Below, one piece after another: positions 34,200 to 46,073 of a stretch of DNA of 64,000 nt (within the stretch, counting starts at the first letter, position 1; every line of letters begins with the position of its first letter). The notes beneath the pieces are model-generated. The model made no database searches. It was not told the DNA's origin and worked only from the letters and a program-made list of their open reading frames with translations. This DNA is from Celoporthe dispersa (lineage: Eukaryota > Ascomycota > Sordariomycetes > Diaporthales > Cryphonectriaceae): contig WAID01000004.1 of assembly GCA_016584495.1 (NCBI GenBank), positions 1,178,001-1,242,000 of the forward strand. Direction: 5' to 3'. The position numbers and the translations under genes are program-made.

Positions 34200-35893
34200 T
34201 GGCCCGAGGTCGGCCCAGCCAGGAAGAGAAGAAAAAAAATAAAGTATCACAAGCCAGAGAGAAAGAAGTTTGTAGGGGAGACCAGGCGCAGCGTGGAGAC
34301 GGACGTCGATACGAGACTAGATTTGGGTCGTCGATGCGGAAGCCGCCCGTTCTGGGCTACGGCAGATGAAATCCTGAGCTGGTATACCCTGTATATACTC
34401 GCACAGGTCTCCTGTGGAGGGGTCATTTGCACGACGGGTCCTAGACATAGATGGGGGTGGGATCGTGGTAGAGGTTCAGCAAAAGCGCAAATGTAACACC
34501 ACTTGACAGCAATATCTTTCCTGTCCGTTCCTCTGCACCACCCAATCCCTTTCGCGGTGAATCCTCACGCTCGCGTATGTCGGATTTGCAGCGAGAAGAT
34601 TTTGAGAAGAGGTGGCACGTGAGCACGCGAGCAACAAAGAGTGTGCTACTGCCGCTGCCACTGGGTGTCTTGGGTCAGCTTATCCATAAAGCGATGTCAG
34701 CCTCAGCGCTGCTATCAAGTAAGACGCCGCCCTTGAGACCCAACGGCTCGATCAACGGCCCGCCGCGGCGGCTGACGCCCGATCCAGCTTTCCTTTTTAA
34801 CCTTATCATGTGGAAGGATGGAGAGATCCTTCTCCATTGGCACGGCACTGAGCAGTTCACCAGACACGATGAGCACAAGTTTGTGATGGATATCCATCAT
34901 TTTCTGACTCTGAACCACTAGACTAAAAGAAGAGCTGCAGGGTGACAACAAGGAAAATACTGTAGTAGTAGTAGTCGACACTAAACGAGCCGGGAAAGAA
35001 AAAACGTGCTTGAGAGGCAAGGGTATGTAAGTAGAGAGCCTTCAAATGCGATCCCAGCTCCTCCAACGGGATACCGACTTCGAGAATCCGGACGCATCCA
35101 CACCTGCCATGCTCGGGGGTTATCCATCCGACCACTGGGTCACACATCCTCCCTTCTCTCTCTCCAGTCACTAGGTACCGCACCCGGTGCTTTCCTCCCC
35201 CACCACACAGCACGCATCCCAACTACGCGCCCATATAGAATCCTCTGGGGATTCATTCAACGCCCCCCGAGATATGAGAAAAGATTTCCCCCGAATGGTT
35301 GGTCGTGGGGCACCATCGAAAGTGGACTAGGTCCTTCCGGCGAGGAGGGATGCTATTGTCCGTCGTGAATTATAAGAAGTCGTATTCTCAAGTGTCGACT
35401 CGACAGATATCTCTGAACAAGTAATGAAAAGAAGAAAATAAAGGCCAGCGCTGTCCGTACGCGTGCGCCAGGAAAACCGTGAATGCCGAGTCGACTCCGG
35501 ATCGAATGTGAGGAAAGGGTGTTGTGTTCTAGGCGGTCTTTGAAGGATGCAGGGGACCTTTGCTCGAAAAAGCTCGAGACCAAATCGTACATCGCACAAG
35601 GTGGTTCAAGGATCCTGATCTGAGCTGCAAGTGACGATTAAATCGCTGACAACAAAGCGATTGTCGGTATAGGTATGTTTCGACATTGCCGTTTCGCATG
35701 ACGCGCCTGGTTGGCAGGCTCCACCCGTAGACCTTCGGTTGGTCGAGCCATAGGTGACTTTTCGACGATTAAGTAGGTTTGAGATTAAACAGGAGGAAAG
35801 AAAGAAGACAGACTTGGAAATCGGCGGGTTGGTCTGGCGAGGGCATGAGGCGTGCGCGGGCATGATCTTCGAGAAAGGTAGGAGAGAGGCTGT
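34200..35893. other. Convergent intergenic gap
   Basis: 1.7 kb between the 3' ends of uS4m (plus) and the septin gene (minus). A 114-codon frame at 34577-34921 has no recognisable motif and unbiased codon use, so I do not call it. No repeats of note. Confidence 0.55.
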
Positions 35894-37720
35894 TTATCGG
35901 AGGGAGAATCCCTTCCTCTTGCCTTCCTTCTCAATCGGCCGCCCGCTCTCGACTCTCGACTTCTTGTCCTCGAGGTCCTGCCGCTGGCGGTCGAGCTGCT
36001 CCTTCATCTCGCGATGCCGCGCGTAGAGCTCTTCCTCGCTCTGCTTGAGCTTGGACTCCTTCTCGGCCACCTTCTGCTGGAAGACCATCTTCATCTCTGC
36101 CTCCATCTTGGCGAGCTTCTGCTCGTGGAGGGCACGCTCCTCTTCCTGCTTGACGGCGGGGTTGACCTCCTTGAAGACGCTGGGGTCCTGGGAGACACCC
36201 ATCTGGATGAGCTTGTCCGTGCGGTAGTTCTCGTAGAGGAGGTTGTTGGTGTGCTCCTTGAGCTCCTCCATGTGGGTCCGGATCAGCATCTGGCGGAGCT
36301 TGACGAAGTCGCAGTGCTCCTCGTTGTCGACCTCGATGACACCCCAGGGGTACTGGCGACCTCGCACCTTGCGCCCGTCGGCATTGGTGATCTCGTTGGT
36401 CGCACCGACAACGGCGAAGGGAACCTTGGACATTATCTCGTTGTTCTCGGCGATGGTCTCCTCGTCATCGAGCTCGTAGCGGGGACCCTCGAAGATCTGG
36501 ACGTTGTGGTGCTTGATGTCCGACAGGATCTGGTGACTGGTCAGCGGCTGGTGCGGAAGTTATGGCATGACGAGATGCACTTACTCTGGCCTTGAAGGCG
36601 GTCACCTCCTCATCCGTCAGGGTGTCAGACTTGGCGATGACGGGGATCAGGTTAACCTTGGTGTGGAGGCGCTTCATGACCTCGATATCCAGAGGCTTCA
36701 GGGAGTGACCCGTGGGCTGGATGAAGAAGACACAGGCGTGGATGCGGTTGTCCACGATGTTCATGCGGTTGACCTTGTTCTCGGCGTCCAGGTAAGCATC
36801 GAAACGCTGCTCGATGTTGTCCGTGATAGGCCGCCAAGACTCGTCATTGTTGACAAAGTCACCGAAGCCGGGCGTGTCAACGACCGTCAGTCGGAGACGG
36901 ACCCCGGCCTCCTCAATATCGGCGCTGATAGACTGGATGGTCACAGTCTTCGGGAGGATGTCGAGGCTAGGTCCCTTACGCTCCTTGGGTGGGTAGAGGG
37001 AGGTGTTGAAAAGCGTGTTCACGAGGGTAGACTTTCCAAGACCCGACTCGCCTGCAACGAGCATTAGATATGAATACTGCGTAACGACGAGGGTTCCTGG
37101 AGCACTCACCAACAACCATGACGTTGAAGTTGAAGCCCTTGCGGACACTCTTGCGGTGCCATTGGTTTGGCAGGTTGGCAAAGCCAACGTATCCAGTCAG
37201 CTTCCTGCGAACAATGTTCTTGTTCTCAATCACGCCGCCAGATGTGGCTGTAGCCGGGACGTTAGAACGCTGCTCTGGTTCAGAAGCAACCTGATCCACA
37301 GGGGAGGAGGGCTTGCCAGTGGGAGGCTCTGGAGGGGTGGAGACGGGGGCGCCGTTGGAAGCTAGAAGACAGCGGTCAGGTCAGTACTGGCTTCTTCAGA
37401 GCATTGACAGTAAAGATGTTCGGTCAGTTTCAGGGAGCAACGCAGAGCCGAGGAGCCTGACTCTCAGAAGACGGCGGTATGACCTCGCGGCGGAGTTCGT
37501 CCAGGTCCAGGGCCATGAGGGGTGCGATGCTGGGCGCGGCCTCGACGTCCAGCATGCTGCGGTATACGGAGTTCCTGGGAACGTGGTAGGCGAGGCTGCT
37601 GGATCTCGTGGCTACAGCGAGCGGGGTAAAATTCGGAGAATCAAGGGCGCTGGCAGCGGTGTCATCCAGCTGAACACTGCGGGAACGAGTCTTGGTCGCA
37701 TGGATCAAGTCGAACGGCAT
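35894..37720 (-). CDS. cdc3: Septin, CDC3/AspB type
   Basis: GTP-binding septin that assembles with CDC10-, CDC11- and CDC12-type partners into filaments at septa and growing tips. Exons are 37720-37462, 37361-37110, 37051-36585 and 36529-35894 (537 aa). Intron 1 uses a weak donor (GTCAGG), so the exact N-terminus is tentative; introns 2 and 3 are standard. The polybasic segment RKSVRKGFNFNVMVVG precedes the P-loop GESGLGKST (residues about 171-179), then the G3 motif DTPGFGDF and the G4 motif IAKSDTLTDEE. The septin-unique element follows (VRGRQYPWGVIEVDNEEHCD), then a long C-terminal coiled coil (EEERALHEQKLAKMEAEMKM, EKESKLKQSEEELYARHREM). The coiled coil excludes CDC10; wording across EGPRYELDDEETIAENNEIM matches what I recall of Aspergillus AspB. 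Confidence 0.92.
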
Positions 37721-40458
37721 GTTGCGCTGTGGTAGATGTCGCTACGCTCAGCTCCGGCGTCTCTCTGCAGTCGCCCTATCCTTGCCGCGACGCCCGAGAT
37801 CAAGGCTCGCACCTCGGCGCAAGTCACAAACTCGCAGAGCGAAGACCCGAAGGACGGTCGTCGGAGACGCTGCCAAGACGGACTGGACGCAGTCGGTTGT
37901 AGGCAGCTGGAGACACGGATCGTTGCGCCGAGAGGTGAATGAATTGGGTCAGGTTGGTTGGGCTGTAGATCCGTTCGATGGGGTCCGCGAGTGGGCATGG
38001 CCAGCGGGCTTCGTCTCTTGCATTGCTCCCTCCACCTGACTGTCAAAAGCAGGGGAGAGGTAGTCCTTACCCATTGTATATGTGCGACCGATTTAAGTTC
38101 GGAAAATGAGGATAGAACGAGTGACTGTGAAGGGCAGCGGCCAAAAAACCGTGTTAGCAACAGCGTCGTCATTCAGGGGAGTTTCGGCAGTAGCGACAAT
38201 AGCAGCGCACTAAAGCTCCAGGTACCCAAAGAGTCAAGCCTCCTAAATCCCAGACCAGACTCGTGGGCGAAACGCCAAACTATCGTCGCTAGCAGAGCCT
38301 AGGAGGAGATCAATCGCCCAGAGACAGCTGCTAGATGAGACACACAGGTCCGATTGGTGATGAGGGAGCAGCGACAGAGGTGGTCTTTTTGTTCTTCTTT
38401 TGGGCCCGCAGTCTCGGGGGAAATCACAGCCTCGGGGTGGACGTACCAGGAAGGGGACACGCAGCTCGGGCCAACGCGCGTTAAGGAGACAGACAGGTGA
38501 GACGTCTTGTCTTGTCGGGTTGAGGGCTCTGTAGAAGGTGTCGAAAGGGAGGAACAAGAAAGAAAGGGAAGAAAAAAAGGTGTAACTGGTGAGAAGAACG
38601 AAGATGGACGGACAGGTAAAAGGTCTGGTCGTGGAAATTTTGCACGGGAAGGAAGAAGACGTGGAGATGAAGTGTGCAATGTGAGGATGGGTGTGCAGAG
38701 AGGGTTTGCAAGGGGGAAATTTGGCAAGCACGGGTAGGACGACATGGTCACTTCGCTTGCTACGAGCTTGGTCCCTGAGCCAGTGAGCCCCCCGGTCGTC
38801 CCAATTCCCCAGTGACCCACAGGGTACCGCACAGGGGCCGTAGGGAGGACCGTGCCCCCCTGGCTCGACTGAAGTGAACTGAACAGAACACGCCAAGCCT
38901 GATCAGGCCAGATTGGAGCAGATCCCAGAAGCACCCGTACGCCTGCTCACTTTCCGGTTGCATGATGAGCTGCCGCCCTGCTGCACCGCAGGTTTCTTGT
39001 GCTGCATATCTGGCAGAAAATAAAAGGGGGGCCGTCGTGCTTCATCACCAGCGGGTGGAGAACCTAGAGCGCTGCAGGGGTTGGTTGGTAGTACCATGCC
39101 ACACATACTACTGCTAGCACATGCATGTACGAGGTCTGAGGTGCCAGAAATCCTCCCGCCCCTCGAGCTCCATTGGCTGGATATTCACATCTCCTTCAGG
39201 CGACGCGCGACCGGCAGCTGGGCGCTGCTGCGTTGGCCTGGTGGTTGGTCGGGCCTGCTGCTGGAAATTGCCTGCCATGGTTAGTTAGGCTGCTAGGTGG
39301 TCTATACGATACACAACCGGCGGCACCAATCCTGCCCTCCTCTTCATTTTTTTTCTTCTTTTCATCTGCCCCCTGTGGGACCCTTGCATGCTTTTGATAC
39401 CGACTTGGGGATCGAGATATAATATTGTGCACTGGGACACTTATCAGCAAGATCCTCGTGTTGATCGACGAGGCTCGTAACGTAGCCTGATCCCGTCCAT
39501 ATTCATTCACTGGATGTGGGTTTTTTTCTTCTTCCTTTTTTTTCCCTTTTTTTTTCTTTTCTTTCTTTTTCTGTCTGTTCATTTTAGTCTGTTTCGTGCG
39601 AAAAAGAGACCATGTCTGCCTTCCCTCCTTGCTTATTTGACCTCTAATTGGAGGCCAACAGACCAATTGAATACTGACACAGCATGTTCCAAAAATTTTC
39701 ACTTCCTTCCTTTCCAGGAACTTGTCCGCTCGTCTAGCCTATTGACCTGTGTCGCAACCCTCTAGAGCCGCCCGCTGTTGGTTGGTATGTGATCCTCGAA
39801 AGAGGGCCAGAAACCCTTCGAGTGGGAAGCAGGCCTCAACGGTAGCGTTGCGCCGTAGGGCTGACGCTCCTCCCTCGTGACGAGGTAGTGAGTGGTTGTC
39901 GAGGCGATGCAGGGGCCCTCAATGTCAAATCGGTACCGGCAGGGTGTCAAAGAAAAGAGAGTTTCCCAAAAGATTTGTTACAACTCACCTGGCCTCGAAG
40001 ACGGGGGGGGACGGGGGAGAAAGAAAGCAAGGGAGGACAGGCGATAATCAGATCCCGAGGTACGACACTACCCAAGGGCGCTGCGCATAAACTATTCTTA
40101 GTGCCCACGCGGGTGTGTTTGTTGGGACCTGTGACGGAAGCCGCGGCGGCGAGTACCTGCATTTCCCATGCCGGCCAGCGGCTCCACCCAATAATTTGTA
40201 GGTATGATGATATCACACTCGACGCACTCGACGCAAACCCGAGGCATTATAAAAAAAAAAAAACTGTGAGACAGGCGGCATCCGGACAGTTCAAGTGAGA
40301 ACCGAGAGAGAACACAGAGAGCTCGAGAGAAATGGACTGACTCTACATCTTATGCGAAAACACATCTAGACTTTCATTTTTGGAGTTGAGATGTTTGATC
40401 GGCTGCGGGCCATGGGTCTGACATTGGATGCTGCCAACAGATTGATCAGACGGTAACA
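37721..40458. other. Long divergent gap, septin / phospholipase
   Basis: 2.7 kb with no supportable gene. It contains the septin promoter (minus) and the phospholipase promoter (plus). Long T-rich and A-rich runs occur at 39350-39365, 39515-39570 and 40246-40263. ORFs here are low-complexity. Confidence 0.55.
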
Positions 40459-43064
40459 ATGAGATTCCTTCGACCCCCGTACCTGCGAGGTACCGCGATA
40501 CCACGGACCAGGCTGGACAGGCATCCGGGTCGACTGCGGCATCAATGGACCTCCAGGACAACCGCCCCAACGCGTCAAGCAGGGCGCCTGCTTTCACCTG
40601 CCCGACAGATCCGCCACATCTTTTTCTCGCCCAGGAGCAAGCAGCGAAGCTCAAAGCGTACGCTTCCCACCGCGATCCTGGTATGCGCCCTGCTGATCTG
40701 GTCGTTATACCCATCAGATGTCATCAGGGAGCTTCAGCCCGGCCCAGAGCCTGCTTTGACGGCAGAAGACATCGCCAAGGAGGGCTCGACGCCAGCACAG
40801 AACAAGGGTGATAGCAGGGCCCGTGAGGACCAGGCGGCAAAGAGCCAGGCCAATGGTGCCTGGTTTAATTTTGCCACGACCTTTGAGAACTTTCGTATCA
40901 TCACGGACACCGAGTGGCGCAATGTTCCCGACAAGGTGCTCGACTTCATCCTGCCGGAGTGGTCCAAGCTGCTCCCCGGCTTCATCCGCAAGCTGCAGCG
41001 GGAGCTCTCCATGGCGCCTGGCTCGTTGGCAGATGAGATATGGCAGGAGGCGCACGACCCAGATATCAACCCTGAGATCCGCCACTCGGCCGAGGTCCGG
41101 GTCTCCCAGGAGCTATGTGATGATGAGATGCAGTACCTGGCACGGAGGAAGAGGATGACCGCAGTCGCGCTGGCTAAGTACCTCGGGCTGGAGGAGGACG
41201 ACGTTCATGAGGATGACGTGCCCACCATGGCGATGTGCGGCTCAGGCGGAGGGCTGAGGGCGCTTGTGGCGGGCACGGGCTCGATGCTCGCCACCGAGGA
41301 GGATGGCCTCTTCGACTGTATCACGTATACCTCCGGGGTGAGCGGTTCTTGCTGGCTCCAGGCGCTGTACCACTCTTCCTTCGCAGAAGGCAGCCTGGAC
41401 CGTGTCCTCGACCACCTCAAGTCCAGGATCGGCATACACATTGCATACCCACCCGTGGCGTTCTCGTCGCTTTCCTCCGCCCCTACAAACAAGTACCTGC
41501 TGAGCGGTCTGGTCGAGAAGCTCAAGGGCGACCCGGGTGCCTTCGTCGGTCTCGTCGACGCCTACGGCCTGCTCCTGGCCGCGCGGCTCCTTGTGCCCAA
41601 GGGTGAGCTTGGCGTGGACGGCCGGGACTTCAAGCTCTCCAACCAGCGGCAGAACATCAGATACGGGCAACATCCCTTGCCCATCTATACAGCGGTGCGC
41701 CATGAGATCCCGAGCGTCGAGGCCGTGGTGGGCGGCTCGACCGGCAGTGTATCAGAAGAGGCGAAGGAAGAAGCTGCCAGGGAGGCCTGGTTTCAATGGT
41801 TCGAGCTCACCCCTTACGAGGTTTTTTGTGAAGAGTTCGCCGCAGGTATCCCGACCTGGGCTCTGGGTCGCAGGTTCAAAGATGGTCGTGATGTCCCTCC
41901 CGAGGACGGCTTCCATCTGCCAGAGGTCCGCATGCCGCTGCTCATGGGCATCTTTGGCAGCGCGTTCTGCGCGACCCTGTCTCACTACTACCGCGAGGTG
42001 CGGCCGCTCGTACAGAGCTTGACCGGGTTTGCGACCATCGACGAGATGATCTCGGGGCACAACGAGGACTTGAGCAAGGTGCACCCGATCGACCCCGCGA
42101 CGATCCCGAATTTTACTTATGGTATGGAGGGAAAACTCCGACGGACCACGCCCACGAGCGTCTACAAGAACGAGTACCTGCAGCTCATGGACGCGGGCAT
42201 GTCGAACAACCTGCCCATCTACCCTCTCCTGCGCCCAGGCCGTAATGTGGAAGTCATTATCGCCTTCGATGCCTCTGCCGACGTGAAGACGGACAACTGG
42301 CTGTCTGTGGCGGACGGATACGCCCGACAAAGAGGTATCAAGGGCTGGCCCTTGGGCGTTGGGTGGCCCAGGCCGGGCGAGAGCGACGCCCAGGTCGCCA
42401 AGGAGCTCGGCGACTCCGAGTCCGTCTCGGCAGCCGAGGCGGAGCGCAAGCTCACCGAGGCGAAGATAGACCAGGCTGCCCGGCGGCTCGAGGCCGGTGT
42501 TCAGGAGAGGGACGCCGAGGAGACGCACAAGTTCGAGAAGGGCGAGGAGACCTCAGGCGAGCTGGGCTACTGCACGGTGTGGGTCGGCACCACGCAGGAG
42601 CGCAGCAGCGAGCCGCCGCCGCCCCCAAGGCGCTGGAGGATGCCGACGCGTGGCAGCTGATGGAGCCCGACGCGGGCATCGCTGTCGTGTATATGCCCTT
42701 CCTCAAGAACGACAAGGTCGCGGGTGTGGACCCAGGGACGAGCGAATATATGAGCACGTGGAACTTTGTATACACCCCGGAAGAGGTGGAGAAGGTGGTC
42801 GCGCTGGCGAGGGCAAATTATGACGAGGGGCGGGAGAAGATACGCAAGACGATCAGGGCGGTGTATGAGAGGAAGAAAAAGAAGAGACTGGAAAGGGAAA
42901 AAGGCTCTCAAGGCGGAGAGGAGAAGGAGGGAGGTCAGGCTGGGAGTCAGTGGCAAGCTAGGCGAGGGGGATCATTTCAGCTGAGGGTATCGTTGCCAGA
43001 GGCGTTGTGTGTCAGCAGCAGTGGACTTAATGCTCGGATCGGGGGTTCGGATGAGAGGTACTAG
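40459..43064 (+). CDS. Membrane-anchored cPLA2-type phospholipase (frame broken once)
   Basis: Patatin/cPLA2-like group IV phospholipase A2 or lysophospholipase with a Ser-Asp dyad. The gene is intronless in my reading. Arg-rich residues 1-68 are followed by a TM helix (TLPTAILVCALLIWSLYP, about 68-85), so the protein is probably a type II membrane protein or organelle-anchored. Oxyanion glycines: MCGSGGGLRAL (261-265). Nucleophile elbow: SGVSGSCW (S295). Catalytic Asp: LMDAGMSNNLPIYPLLR (about D578). The frame slips after TTQERSSEPPPP: five C at 42622-42626 where six would continue into ALEDADAWQLMEPDAGIAVV and VDPGTSEYMSTWNFVYTPEE, ending at 43064 with about 868 aa. The C-terminal segment is clearly part of the same domain, so the break looks like a base-call error. 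Similar fungal proteins (Aspergillus PlaA) act on intracellular phospholipid. Confidence 0.9.
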
Positions 43065-43706
43065 GTGGTAGATACCCCAATAGAGACGTGATACAATATC
43101 TGCTGCACTCCAGGAGGCAACTTAATCCCCATAGCCTTGCAGCTTCTCCATCAGCCTCGCCCATCTGTGATTGTTCCTTTCGGCTAGCCTCGCGCGGTTC
43201 TTTCAGCCTTGCCTTTTTCCTTACCGCCTGCGCTGCACAAACGCGCAACACTCTGCCTGGATAGGAGGCTCGTGTTACTGCTCTCCACAATCTCGACGTC
43301 CAGGGTTGGAGGAAGGAAAAAAAAGGAAAAAAAGGAAAGAAATGCTTGTAGATACTGTCTTTTACATCTTCAGCGATGCTCATCCTTATATTTAAGGCCG
43401 ATTTTTCTTCTTTCTTTTCAACAAAAAATATACAGCTCCCAAAGTAGTGAGCAGCAGGCCCAATCATCACCGGCCATCACCTCCTCCTCGCCTCATCTCC
43501 CCCGGGCGGACCTTCTTTCTGTGCCGACTCACTTGCCTCCGGGTCACCACAAGGTGGATGATTTTGCCCGCCTCCCCCTCCTCGCACGTCCCGAGTTCTA
43601 TATTGCGCCGCTGATGCCAGCCCGCCCAGCCATCCCTCCCACCCTCCCGCTCCCGCATGATGAGTAGAGAGATGCAAGTATGCAACCGCAGCCGCCAGTT
43701 CTTCCC
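43065..43706. other. Convergent gap
   Basis: 642 bp between the 3' ends of the phospholipase gene (plus) and the mL44 gene (minus). No gene seen. Confidence 0.6.
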
Positions 43707-45155
43707 TTACACACCAGAGGTGATAACCTCGCCGATATCCACATACACGGGCTCCCACGGCTTGGCGCCCTCCAGCATCATATCGCTCGGCACGCGGACG
43801 TCCTCGCCGGGGCTGTACAGGTACCAGGCCTTGAGGGCGTTCATGGCGGCCTTCTTGCGCGCGTGGTCCAGGCTCGCCGCCGTGCCCTCGCCGAGCTTGT
43901 CGTTGCCGCTGAAGATGCCCACGACGAACACAGGCGTCCTCGAGAGCCTGCCCGTCTCGGACAGCAGCCTCGCGACGGGCGGCTCGAACTCCTCCCGCAT
44001 GCACAGCCTCGCGAGCTCACGCAGGGGGAGCTTGAAGGTGAAGAGCTTCTCGAGGTCGAGCTGCCGCGACAGGATGTGCGACTTGACGAACGACCGTGCT
44101 GCCTCTCGCCCGGAGTGTGTGTAGATGGCGCCCACGACGGCCCTCACGAACTGCCCGTGGATGTTGTGCGACCTGGCCTTCTTCTCGTCCGGATCGCCCA
44201 GGCTGAGCTCCCTCTCGAGCGGCAGCTTTGATGACTGCTCCCCCTCCGCCTTCGTCGCCTTCATCACATCCTCGACGTCTGGGCCCCCGGTGCCGTCCTC
44301 CAGCGGACGTGGGATCACCTCGCCAAAGTCGTCGTCCATGACCACTCTACTCGAGACACCTCGCCTATATTTGTATCTGTGCTGGTACTCTGACCGCACG
44401 AAACCCCACTTCGTGTTTGTGGCCCTGGGCGCGTCCAGCGAGAACTGTAGCAGGCCTGGGTCGACCTCCACGCCCGGTGCGGCTGCATTCTCGACACCCC
44501 ACGACCGCGATACGTAGAACAGCGTCTTGTCTCCAGCATAGGCCTTCATAGCCGCATGCATGATCTCCATGGGCAGCCTAGGGTACCGGCACATGAGCAT
44601 CTCGGATGTGTAGTAGCTGATCAGGGTCTGGCCGAGGAAGGAAAGGTTGGAGTTGTTGAAGAGAGGAGCAGCGTCGGCCGAGGGGTCCACGAGGGTCCTT
44701 GCCAGCGTCTGCAGGGGAATCTTGTCGGAGAGGGCCAGTCGAGCGTGTAAGGCGGCGAGCTTGGCTGAGCGGAGAGCCTTGTTGGGTAGCGGCGAGGGCG
44801 GTTCCCCAAGGTATTGATCTGGGTCTATTGGCGGCCATTGTGTTGGCTCAGCACTGGAGGTCGTGGCGACAGGGGAAAATTGGGAATCTTGTTCGGAAGA
44901 TAGAGGAGGGGTGCTGGCTGGTTCGTCCGCGGCCTGCCTGATCTCTTCCTCGAGCCCTCTTGCGTTCGTTGTTGTCGATCGGCAGCGGCTTGCGGCAGAA
45001 GAGAAGGCATGTTGACCCTGACTTCTCCTAAGCCCTTGGCCTTGCACCCGGAGGCATGACGCAGAGAGGCTCGATCTCGAACAAGTTGTTGTCGCGGCTC
45101 CCGGTCGAGCAGAGAGCAGGTGCCCTGACCATTTTTCCAACCTTAACCTCTTCAT
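43707..45155 (-). CDS. mrpl3: Mitochondrial large-subunit ribosomal protein mL44 (MRPL3)
   Basis: Mitoribosome large-subunit protein derived from RNase III. Single exon, 482 aa. The ATG at 45155 is used; the frame upstream of it has no ATG. The first about 60 residues are Arg/Ser/Ala-rich with few acids, a mitochondrial presequence. The RNase III-like domain follows (LAALHARLALSDKIPLQTLA, NSNLSFLGQTLISYYTSEML, RYPRLPMEIMHAAMKAY), with the helix around IHGQFVRAVVGAIYTHSG. The catalytic acidic residues of active RNase III are not evident, as known for mL44. A dsRNA-binding domain ends the protein (PVFVVGIFSGNDKLGEG, SLDHARKKAAMNALKAWYL). Head-to-head at 450 bp with another apparent mitochondrial gene. 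Confidence 0.92.
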   Translation of the reverse strand: MKRLRLEKWSGHLLSARPGAATTTCSRSSLSASCLRVQGQGLRRSQGQHAFSSAASRCRSTTTNARGLEEEIRQAADEPASTPPLSSEQDSQFSPVATTSSAEPTQWPPIDPDQYLGEPPSPLPNKALRSAKLAALHARLALSDKIPLQTLARTLVDPSADAAPLFNNSNLSFLGQTLISYYTSEMLMCRYPRLPMEIMHAAMKAYAGDKTLFYVSRSWGVENAAAPGVEVDPGLLQFSLDAPRATNTKWGFVRSEYQHRYKYRRGVSSRVVMDDDFGEVIPRPLEDGTGGPDVEDVMKATKAEGEQSSKLPLERELSLGDPDEKKARSHNIHGQFVRAVVGAIYTHSGREAARSFVKSHILSRQLDLEKLFTFKLPLRELARLCMREEFEPPVARLLSETGRLSRTPVFVVGIFSGNDKLGEGTAASLDHARKKAAMNALKAWYLYSPGEDVRVPSDMMLEGAKPWEPVYVDIGEVITSGV

Positions 45156-45605
45156 GGAGACAAAAATTTTGTGCAAGCCGTAGTCCCAAGTACAAATTGG
45201 GACACAGCACCGTTTTATAGGGACGCGGACGGGTGAGGGAGAGTCGTCATGGGAGTCGTCAACTCAGTGGGTTCGTTCTCCGTCGCGCAAAGTCTGGGAA
45301 AGAAAAAAAAATGGTGAGCTCGAGAATGGACGCTAACACGGTCGGTGCCGGGGCCGCTCGCGTGAGCTCTGCAGCAGCCCGAGGGCCTGTTAGCAGAGGC
45401 CGCTGCACTGGCCCTCCGGCTGACATAATGCAGCTTTGCACACCATCATTCCGGCAGGCAGATGGGGTTGAAGAGGTTCCACCATGCTTCTCTACGGCCA
45501 ATCCCTCTCTAGGCAATTCGACGTCAACCCAAGCTTCCCATCGACGAAGCACATCTATCTCTTTTTCTCAACCAATCTTTCCGCCTACAACTCCGTTAGG
45601 TCAAA
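45156..45605. promoter_or_regulatory. Shared promoter region of two mitochondrial-protein genes
   Basis: 450 bp between the start codons of mL44 (minus) and the small complex I-like gene (plus). A CCAAT pentamer is visible at about 45570 on the plus strand, close to the start of the right-hand gene. Regulation is inferred from position only. Confidence 0.5.
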
Positions 45606-46073
45606 ATGGTTAGTCTGAACGATACAAATTTCTTCTGCTTGTCTTCTACTAACAATCATGTAGGGTGGTGGTCCTAGAGTTCCGTCCGTACTCCCGATTC
45701 TCAGCTATTCCGAGTCCACCGTCTGGTCCCCTTCAGCGCGTCTGACAACCACAATACAGGTATCCCAAGCACGTCTGGTCACCTGCCGGTGGCTGGTACG
45801 CACAGCCCTCGAACTGGCGAAAGAACACGGCGATCTTTGGCGCTGTCGTGGTGGGAATCACCGCCCTCGTGTGGAACCTGAGTGCCGAGCGCGAGTTCAG
45901 ACACAAGATGCCCGAGCAAGGTCGCTTCTTCCCAAGTCGAAAGTGCGTATTCAACCGAGTGAGGGTGCTTGTTCCGAAGAACATGCCTGGACTAACCCGA
46001 GGACAGCTGGACGAGGCAAATAAGAGAGCACGAAAAGGCGCAGAAAGAGGCATCGGGAAGCAGCTCGTCATGA
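45606..46073 (+). CDS. Small one-TM mitochondrial protein, probable complex I accessory subunit
   Basis: Four-exon gene too fragmented for an ORF scan: 45606-45608 (the ATG alone), 45664-45683, 45760-45942 and 46007-46073, giving 90 aa. The introns carry CTAAC or CTGAC branch motifs; donors 1 and 2 (GTTAGT, GTCCGT) are weaker than usual. The protein begins MGGGPRVPYPKHVWSPAGGW, continues YAQPSNWRKNT, has one TM segment (AIFGAVVVGITALVWNL), a charged stretch (SAEREFRHKMPEQGRFFPSR) and ends REHEKAQKEASGSSSS. The MGGGPRVPYP..WSP start and single TM followed by a charged tail match a small accessory subunit of fungal respiratory complex I as I remember it (possibly the NUUM type), so an inner-membrane location is likely. 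The gene is well supported; the exact subunit is not. Confidence 0.75.

Noticed and set aside
34577..34921. 114-codon plus-strand frame between uS4m and the septin gene
   Set aside because: No motif, no codon bias, no splice context; likely 3' flanking sequence.
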